Assembly (NCBI GenBank): GCA_013696915.1
Contig: JACCXR010000312.1
Span: 1 to 9,621, forward strand
Direction: 5' to 3'
Length of the DNA: 9,621 nucleotides
Source of the DNA: Euzebyaceae bacterium
GTDB lineage: Bacteria; Actinomycetota; Nitriliruptoria; Euzebyales; Egibacteraceae
In this document: one piece after another, positions 5,658 to 9,621 of the stretch
Position numbering within the stretch: the first letter of the stretch is position 1
How the letters are laid out: the number at the start of each line of letters is the position of its first letter
The notes under the pieces: model-generated
What the model was told of the DNA's origin: nothing
Seen by the model: only the letters and a program-made list of their open reading frames with translations
Database searches by the model: none
Program-made: the position numbers and the translations under genes

Positions 5658-6785
5658 TCAGCGGCGCGGATCGGAGTCCACGAACGGCGGGCGGACGACG
5701 GTCGCCGGCAGCGCGCGGCCGCGGACGTCCACCGCGACCTCGGCGCCCTCGTCCACGGCAGCGTCGAGATACGCCATCGCGATGCCGATGCGCAGCGTCG
5801 GCGAGAACGTACCGCTGGTCGTCTCCCCCAGCGCGCGACCGTCCCGCGTCACCGTGCAGTGCGCGCGCGGGATGCCGCGCCCGGTCGCCCGCAGCCCCCA
5901 CAGCCTCCGGCGCGGGCCGACCTGCGCCGCGGCCACGTACGCCTGCTCGCCCACGAAGCCGGTACCCGGCTTGACCGCCCAGCGCAGCCGCGCCTCGACC
6001 GGCGAGGTCGACGGCGAGATGTCGCTGCCGTGGAGCGGGTAGCCCATCTCCAGGCGGAGCGTGTCGCGGGCGCCGAGCCCTGCGGGGGTCGCCCCGCCTT
6101 CGACGACGCGGTCCCACAGCGACGGCGCGAGCTCGGCGGGCGCGAACAGCTCGTAGCCGTGCTCGCCGGTGTAGCCCGAGCGGGCCAGGACCCCCACGTC
6201 GGGCGGCACGCCGTCGGCGGCGCCGCCGGACGCGCTGCCGGTCGGCTCCCCCAGCGGCAGCGCGAGGCAGTCGAGGTAGCGCATGCTGCTCACGTCGACC
6301 CCCGACTGGGTCACGACGTCGGCGGCCTGGGCACCCTGGACGGCGATGCAGGCCAGGTCCGCCTTGACGTCGTCGACCTCGCAATCGCCGGCATCGGCGG
6401 CGCAGGAGCCGAGCGCCTGGGCGACCGCCGCGGCGTTGGCCGCGTTCGGGACGACGAAGTAGCCCCACGGCAGGTGGTAGACGAGCAGGTCGTCGACGAT
6501 CCCCCCGTCGGCATCCAGGCAGAGGGTGTAGTGCGCCCGCCCGACCGGCAGCGCGGACACGTCGTTCGTGAAGGCCCGCTGCACCGCCCGGGCCGCACCG
6601 GCGCCCGTCACCCGCAGGGTGCCGAGGTGGGAGAGGTCGAAGACGCCGCACGACCCGCGGACGGCGCGGTGCTCGGCCACGACGCTGCCGTAGTCCAGCG
6701 GCATGTCCCAGCCGGCGAACCCCGTCATGGTCGCGCCGAGGGCGCGGTGGCGGTCGTCGATCGGCGAACGGCGCAGCTCGGTCAC
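5658..6785 (-). CDS. gcvT: Aminomethyltransferase, glycine cleavage system T protein
   Basis: GcvT transfers the methylene group from aminomethyl-lipoyl-GcvH to tetrahydrofolate, releasing ammonia. The protein has 375 residues (family about 365). The N-terminal folate-binding part shows FAGWDMPLDYGSVVAEHRAV (23-42), GVFDLSHLGTLRVTG (47-61), FTNDVSAL (72-79) and GGIVDDLLVYHLP (94-106), where D98 is the likely catalytic Asp. Later blocks are SGYTGEHGYELF (203-214), GARDTLRLEMGYPLHG (238-253), SPVEARLRWAVKPGTGFVG (261-279) and TSGTFSPTLRIGIAMAYL (323-340). A Gly/Ala/Pro-rich stretch at about 179-196 lengthens the loop before SGYTG. GTG 6785 is chosen because GAGGAGGAG lies 7 nt upstream; an in-frame ATG at 6821 has no such site. 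Neither gcvH nor gcvP is in the window. A YgfZ-like folate protein is less likely because the GCV_T and GCV_T_C pattern is complete. Confidence 0.93.
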   Translation of the reverse strand: MTELRRSPIDDRHRALGATMTGFAGWDMPLDYGSVVAEHRAVRGSCGVFDLSHLGTLRVTGAGAARAVQRAFTNDVSALPVGRAHYTLCLDADGGIVDDLLVYHLPWGYFVVPNAANAAAVAQALGSCAADAGDCEVDDVKADLACIAVQGAQAADVVTQSGVDVSSMRYLDCLALPLGEPTGSASGGAADGVPPDVGVLARSGYTGEHGYELFAPAELAPSLWDRVVEGGATPAGLGARDTLRLEMGYPLHGSDISPSTSPVEARLRWAVKPGTGFVGEQAYVAAAQVGPRRRLWGLRATGRGIPRAHCTVTRDGRALGETTSGTFSPTLRIGIAMAYLDAAVDEGAEVAVDVRGRALPATVVRPPFVDSDPRR

Positions 6786-6792
6786 GTGGGCG

Positions 6793-6801
6793 CTCCTCCT
6801 C
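6793..6801 (-). promoter_or_regulatory. Strong SD site fixing the gcvT start
   Basis: On the minus strand GAGGAGGAG ends 7 nt before GTG 6785. It is the longest SD in the window and outweighs the upstream in-frame ATG at 6821, which would make the first 12 residues (MPVRASTRRSAH) part of the protein. Confidence 0.75.
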
Positions 6802-6810
6802 GTCGATGCA

Positions 6811-6831
6811 CGCACCGGCACCGCCGGCGCG
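6811..6831 (-). terminator. Small hairpin between the LysM-SLT gene and gcvT
   Basis: CGCaCCGGC (6811-6819), ACC, GCCGGcGCG (6823-6831) can form a stem with 8 of 9 pairs and a 3-nt loop. It lies just after the stop of the lytic transglycosylase gene and before the gcvT SD. It has no T-tract, so it could reduce read-through or be only an intercistronic structure. Confidence 0.25.
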
Positions 6832-6836
6832 CACCG

Positions 6837-7790
6837 TCAGCGGGCCCGGAAGCTCCTCCGCAGTTCGAGCACCTGATCGACGTAGCGCTCCGTCACGGGG
6901 AACGGGCCCTCGGTCTGCAGGGACCTCGGTCCCTGATGGTAGGCCGCCAGCGCCGCCCGCAGGTCGCCGCCCTGATTCTCCGCCAGCCAGTCGAGGTAGG
7001 CGACGCCCGCGGCGACGTTGTCGGCGGTCTCGTAGGGATCCAGGTCACGCCCCAGGTGCTCCGAGACGGCCTCCGCAGTCGAGGGCAGCACCTGCATCAC
7101 CCCGACGGCGCCGGCCGACGAGACGACCCGCTGGTTCCACCGGGACTCGCGCCAGGCGACCGCCTTCACGACCGCCGGCTCCACGCCGTAGCGCTCGGCC
7201 GCACGCTCGAGCAGGTCCTCGACCGGCAGGTCGGCGGCCAGCGCTTCCGCGGGCGTGCCGGGGCGGGCGACGTCGGCGGCCGGAAGGACGAGGACCTCCC
7301 CCGGCTGGAGCACGGAGCGGGCGTTCATCGAGTTCGCCCGCACGACGGCCGGCGCCTCCAGCCCGTACCGTGACGCGACGGCCTCGACCGTGTCGCCGGG
7401 GGCCACGACGTGGGTGTGTGGCAGCGTCGCCGGCTCGCCGGCCAGGGCGACGTTCTCGCTTCCAGGGGCCGCGGGGTAGGCCGGGGCGGCCGCCAGGGCG
7501 GCGCGCGCGCGGGCGATGGCCACGGCGGCGGCGACATGCGGGTCGACCCACGGGGCCGCGCGCGGAGCAGTCGGGTCCGCGTCCGGCACGCCCCCCGCGA
7601 TCTGTCCCGCCATCACGAGCACCGCCACCACCAGCGTGACGGGCCACCGGCCCGGCTTGGACGGCGTCGCCTCCTCCCGGGCACCATCCCGGACCCCGAC
7701 GGCCTCGTCGGCGGGCAGTGGGCGCCCTGCGTGGACCGGCGCCTGGACGGCGACGCGACGCGCGGGGCGGGGCTCGGGGAAGGAGGTCAT
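6837..7790 (-). CDS. Membrane-anchored LysM and lytic transglycosylase (SLT) domain protein
   Basis: The protein probably binds and cleaves peptidoglycan outside the membrane. From ATG 7790 it has 317 residues. It has a ~49-residue N-terminal cytoplasmic tail, then one hydrophobic segment (about 50-67, WPVTLVVAVLVMAGQIAGG) after Lys/Arg, acting as an uncleaved anchor. An Ala/Pro-rich linker (68-125) follows. Next is a LysM domain (126-170; THVVAPGDTVEAVASRYGL and QPGEVLVLP). The C-terminal SLT/goose-lysozyme-like domain starts at about 191. It shows the catalytic Glu E215 in AVAWRESRWNQ, GAVGVMQVLPSTA (227-239), TADNVAAGVAYLDWL (255-269) and ALAAYHQGP (280-288). The last is usually AYNAGP. 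The start is uncertain: no good SD precedes 7790, and an in-frame ATG at 7892 would add 34 residues. gcvT follows on the same strand after 51 nt. Confidence 0.88.
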   Translation of the reverse strand: MTSFPEPRPARRVAVQAPVHAGRPLPADEAVGVRDGAREEATPSKPGRWPVTLVVAVLVMAGQIAGGVPDADPTAPRAAPWVDPHVAAAVAIARARAALAAAPAYPAAPGSENVALAGEPATLPHTHVVAPGDTVEAVASRYGLEAPAVVRANSMNARSVLQPGEVLVLPAADVARPGTPAEALAADLPVEDLLERAAERYGVEPAVVKAVAWRESRWNQRVVSSAGAVGVMQVLPSTAEAVSEHLGRDLDPYETADNVAAGVAYLDWLAENQGGDLRAALAAYHQGPRSLQTEGPFPVTERYVDQVLELRRSFRAR

Positions 7791-7944
7791 GTGGGGAAGG
7801 CGGGACCTGGCGGTGCGGCCGGGGGCGGCCGGGGGCGGCAGATGGACGAGCTTGCCCAGAACGGCCTGCCGTCCACCATCGGCCGGCGCCATGCTCGCAC
7901 GCCCCGGCCCCGCTGCCCAATCGGGTCCGGCGCGGGTTCCGCCG

Positions 7945-7990
7945 GCCGATCCTGGAGCCCTCCCGCCGCGGCGGGAGGGCTAGGATCGGC
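7945..7990. repeat. Large inverted repeat upstream of lpd
   Basis: The core at 7956-7981 is a perfect 26-bp palindrome: AGCCCTCCCGCCG and its exact complement. Outside it GCCGATCCT (7945-7953) pairs perfectly with AGGATCGGC (7982-7990), leaving a 2-nt bulge (GG, 7954-7955). In all 22 pairs can form with an almost loopless centre. It ends 33 nt before the lpd ATG. TAGGAT (7981-7986), inside the right arm, also fits a -10 box. It may be an operator, a 5'-UTR hairpin, or a copy of a dispersed palindromic element. The absence of a T-tract argues against an intrinsic terminator. Confidence 0.7.
7981..7986 (+). promoter_or_regulatory. Possible -10 box of lpd
   Basis: TAGGAT fits TAnnnT and would start transcription near 7993, leaving a leader of about 30 nt with an AGGAG SD (8014-8018). 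No TTGACA-like -35 box lies 16-19 nt upstream, where the left part of the palindrome is found. The call is tentative. Confidence 0.3.
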
Positions 7991-8023
7991 GGGGCCGCCG
8001 CACGACCACGATCAGGAGACACG

Positions 8024-9427
8024 ATGGCCGACACCTACGAGCTCATCATCCTCGGCGGGGGGACGGGTGGCTACTCGTGCGCCCTGCGCGCCGCGGGACT
8101 CGGGCTGAAGGTCGCCCTCGTCGAGAGGGAGAAGGTCGGGGGCACCTGCCTGCACTGGGGCTGCATCCCGACGAAGGCGTTCCTCCACGCCGCGGAGGTC
8201 GCCGAGTACGCGCAGACCGCCTCGCAGTACGGGATCAAGGCGAGCTTCGACGGCGTGGAGATCAAGGCGGTCCTCGACTACAAGAACTCGGTCGTGAACG
8301 CTAACTGGAAGGGACTCCAGGCGAGCCTGAAGGCCCGGGGCGTCGACACGATCGCCGGCACGGGGTACCTGAAGGACGCCCGGACCCTCGCGGTCGCGAC
8401 CGACGAGGGCGAGCGGACCCTGACGGCCTCGAAGGCGCTCGTGATCGCCACCGGCTCGAAGCCGCGCGACCTGCCGGTCGACGGCGCGGAGGTCGACGGC
8501 GACCTCGTGATCACCAGCGACGACGCCATGGGGCTGGAGCGCGTGCCCCAACGACCGATCGTCCTGGGGGCCAGCGCCGTCGGCGTCGAGTTCGCCACCG
8601 TCTGGCGCGGCTACGGCGCCGAGCAGGTCACGCTGATCGAGGCGCTCCCCTCCGTGGTGCCGCGGGAGGACGTCGACACGGCCAAGGCGCTCGCCAAGGA
8701 CTTCAAGAAGTCCGGCATGCAGGTGATGACCGGCGCCAAGGTCACCGGAGTCGAGAAGGGCGACGGCGAGGTCAAGGTCACGACCGAGGACGGGAAGTCC
8801 TTCGAGGGCGACCTGCTGATGATCGCGATCGGGCGGGGGCCGGTCTCGGACGACATGGGGTTCGCCGAGGCCGGCGTGAAGCTGGACCGCGGCTTCGTCA
8901 CGGTCGACGAGCACTGCCGGACCGGGCTCGACTGGGACGGCGGGGTGCAGTACGCGCTCGGCGACGTCATCCCGACGCTGGGGCTGGCGCACGCGTCGTT
9001 CCAGGAAGGCTTCCTCGTCGCCGAACAGGTGGCTGGGATGAAGGTCACGCCGATCGACTACGCCGGCGTGCCGCGCGTCTACTACTGCAGCCCGGAGATC
9101 GGCGCGGTCGGGTACACCGAGCAGGAGCTGAAGGAGCAGGGCGTCAGCTACGATGCGAAGCTCTTCCCCTTCAGCCACAACGCCCGTGCCATGATGCTCA
9201 AGGGCACCGGGCACGTGAAGGTCCTCGCCGGCAAGGACAACGGTCGGGTGCTGGGCGTGCACATCGTCGGGCCCCACGCCACGGATCTCATCGCCGAGGG
9301 CCAGTTGATCTACAACTGGGAGGCCGTTCCGACCGACGTCGCCCAGTTCATCCATCCCCACCCGACGCTGGCGGAGGCTGTCGGCGAAGCCCATCTCGCG
9401 CTGGCCGGGAAGGCCCTGCACGGGTAG
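8024..9427 (+). CDS. lpd: Dihydrolipoamide dehydrogenase (E3 / L protein)
   Basis: This FAD enzyme reoxidises dihydrolipoyl groups with NAD+ for 2-oxoacid dehydrogenases and the glycine cleavage system. It has 467 residues, the normal size. Visible parts are the FAD Rossmann motif IILGGGTGGYSCALRAA (8-24), the redox disulfide GGTCLHWGCIPTK (39-51, C42 and C47), ATGSKPRDLP (142-151), the NAD-binding fold VLGASAVGVEFATVW (180-194), the second FAD motif YALGDV (310-315) and the C-terminal catalytic pair H446-E451 in HPHPTLAE. In the NAD motif the second glycine of GxGxxG is Ser184, a deviation still compatible with the family. ATG 8024 has an AGGAG SD 5 nt upstream. The same frame is open further upstream, but that part has no E3 similarity. 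No E1 or E2 gene is adjacent within view. gcvT, about 1.2 kb away on the other strand, is a possible functional partner. Confidence 0.96.
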   Translation: MADTYELIILGGGTGGYSCALRAAGLGLKVALVEREKVGGTCLHWGCIPTKAFLHAAEVAEYAQTASQYGIKASFDGVEIKAVLDYKNSVVNANWKGLQASLKARGVDTIAGTGYLKDARTLAVATDEGERTLTASKALVIATGSKPRDLPVDGAEVDGDLVITSDDAMGLERVPQRPIVLGASAVGVEFATVWRGYGAEQVTLIEALPSVVPREDVDTAKALAKDFKKSGMQVMTGAKVTGVEKGDGEVKVTTEDGKSFEGDLLMIAIGRGPVSDDMGFAEAGVKLDRGFVTVDEHCRTGLDWDGGVQYALGDVIPTLGLAHASFQEGFLVAEQVAGMKVTPIDYAGVPRVYYCSPEIGAVGYTEQELKEQGVSYDAKLFPFSHNARAMMLKGTGHVKVLAGKDNGRVLGVHIVGPHATDLIAEGQLIYNWEAVPTDVAQFIHPHPTLAEAVGEAHLALAGKALHG

Positions 9428-9471
9428 GGCGTTCGGCCGAGGGGAAGGAGCGCGAAGCATGGCCGAACGTC
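9428..9471 (+). promoter_or_regulatory. RNA stem enclosing the RBS of the gene after lpd
   Basis: CGTTCGGCC (9430-9438) pairs perfectly with GGCCGAACG (9461-9469). G9429-T9470 (a G-U pair in RNA) and G9428-C9471 extend the stem, and G9439-T9460 can extend it inward. The AAGGAG SD (9445-9450) lies in the loop, and the last base of the ATG (9459-9461) lies in the stem. The left arm begins right after the lpd stop codon. Such a fold could tune translation of the downstream frame. It has no T-tract, so it is unlikely to be an intrinsic terminator. Confidence 0.4.
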
Positions 9472-9621
9472 GACGCCAACGGCGCAACGCCCCGAGCACC
9501 GAGAACCCACCGACCCGCACCCGCCGCGGCGGGACCGCCGAGCCGCCGCCCACCCGCCGGCGGCGCCGGGGGCCCGAGCCGGACCGCACCTCCGGCCACG
9601 AACCGCCGCCCACCGCAGCGC
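9459..9621 (+). CDS. Start of an Arg/Pro-rich protein, cut by the right edge
   Basis: ATG 9459 follows a good SD (GGGGAAGGAG, 9441-9450, 8 nt spacing), and the frame is open to the window end (54 codons). The visible part is highly basic and low in complexity: MAERRRQRRNAPSTE, then three PPT units (PPTRTRRGG, PPPTRRRRRG, PPPTAA) separated by acidic or polar residues. It has no hydrophobic segment, so it is a disordered N-terminal tail rather than a signal peptide. I do not recognise the protein. The 31-nt gap after the lpd stop suggests co-transcription. It is not a lipoyl-domain (E2) start, which would be expected after an E3 gene. It could be a tail on a nucleic-acid-binding or membrane protein whose folded part lies beyond the edge. 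Confidence 0.6.
   Translation, partial: MAERRRQRRNAPSTENPPTRTRRGGTAEPPPTRRRRRGPEPDRTSGHEPPPTAA

Larger units (their letters stand above)
7791..8023. other. Divergent intergenic region between LysM-SLT gene and lpd
   Basis: This is a 233-nt gap with no credible extra gene. It holds a tandem 10-bp repeat (GCGGCCGGGG, 2.5 copies, 7815-7839), a long inverted repeat (7945-7990) and the lpd RBS. If the LysM-SLT gene started at ATG 7892, its first 34 codons would fall here. Confidence 0.6.

Noticed and set aside
7815..7839. Tandem 10-bp repeat as a CRISPR-like or phase-variable element
   Set aside because: Only 2.5 copies of a GC-only unit with no spacers; too short to support any such claim.
7718..8023. 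In-frame upstream extension of lpd
   Set aside because: It has no E3 similarity and crosses the large palindrome and the SD. The AGGAG at 8014-8018 and the family N-terminus both support 8024.
1..9621. A defence island, prophage or biosynthetic cluster
   Set aside because: All recognisable genes are housekeeping enzymes or a common toxin-antitoxin pair. No nuclease-helicase sets, integrases, phage genes or pathway sets were found.

Overview
This is a GC-rich (roughly 70% or more) stretch of ordinary bacterial chromosome that fits an actinobacterium (Actinomycetota). The evidence is the strong G/C third-position bias, frequent GTG starts, start codons that lack a Shine-Dalgarno (SD) site but follow a TAnnnT box (leaderless type), an actinobacterial-looking glycerate kinase with the DGGPGT variant, and a long-form NadA. 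No rRNA, tRNA, transposase, integrase, phage gene or CRISPR array was found. The species cannot be named from this window.

Layout. (1) 1-1570: a BNR/Asp-box beta-propeller protein cut by the left edge and a VOC (glyoxalase-fold) protein, both on the minus strand. A second VOC gene on the plus strand diverges from them across a 300-base gap and seems to have a leaderless promoter. (2) 1602-4370, all minus strand: reading 5'->3' on that strand the order is glycerate kinase, YbaK-type aminoacyl-tRNA deacylase (4-nt overlap), VapB antitoxin, VapC PIN toxin (1-nt overlap), then an A-type Fe-S carrier (ErpA/HesB type) that probably has its own promoter. (3) 4493-5656, plus strand: quinolinate synthase nadA, preceded by a 25-bp inverted repeat that looks like an operator. 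(4) 5658-7790, minus strand: a membrane-anchored LysM/lytic transglycosylase followed by the glycine-cleavage T protein gcvT, whose stop lies 1 nt from that of nadA. (5) 8024-9427, plus strand: dihydrolipoamide dehydrogenase lpd, preceded by a large inverted repeat. It is followed 31 nt later by the start of an Arg/Pro-rich reading frame that runs off the right edge.

How the genes relate. The content is mostly housekeeping: NAD synthesis (nadA), Fe-S delivery (the A-type carrier, a plausible supplier of the NadA cluster), one-carbon/glycine metabolism (gcvT, with lpd supplying the E3/L-protein activity), glycerate entry into glycolysis (glycerate kinase), translation quality control (YbaK) and cell-wall remodelling (LysM-SLT). 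The only accessory element is the vapBC pair, set between the glycerate kinase-ybaK pair and the Fe-S carrier.

I see no convincing undescribed multi-gene system. The best leads are non-coding: the nadA operator-like palindrome, the long hairpin before lpd, a stem that encloses the ribosome binding site (RBS) of the gene after lpd, and competing stems between the first two minus-strand genes. The disordered, basic reading frame at the right edge is the least explained protein.
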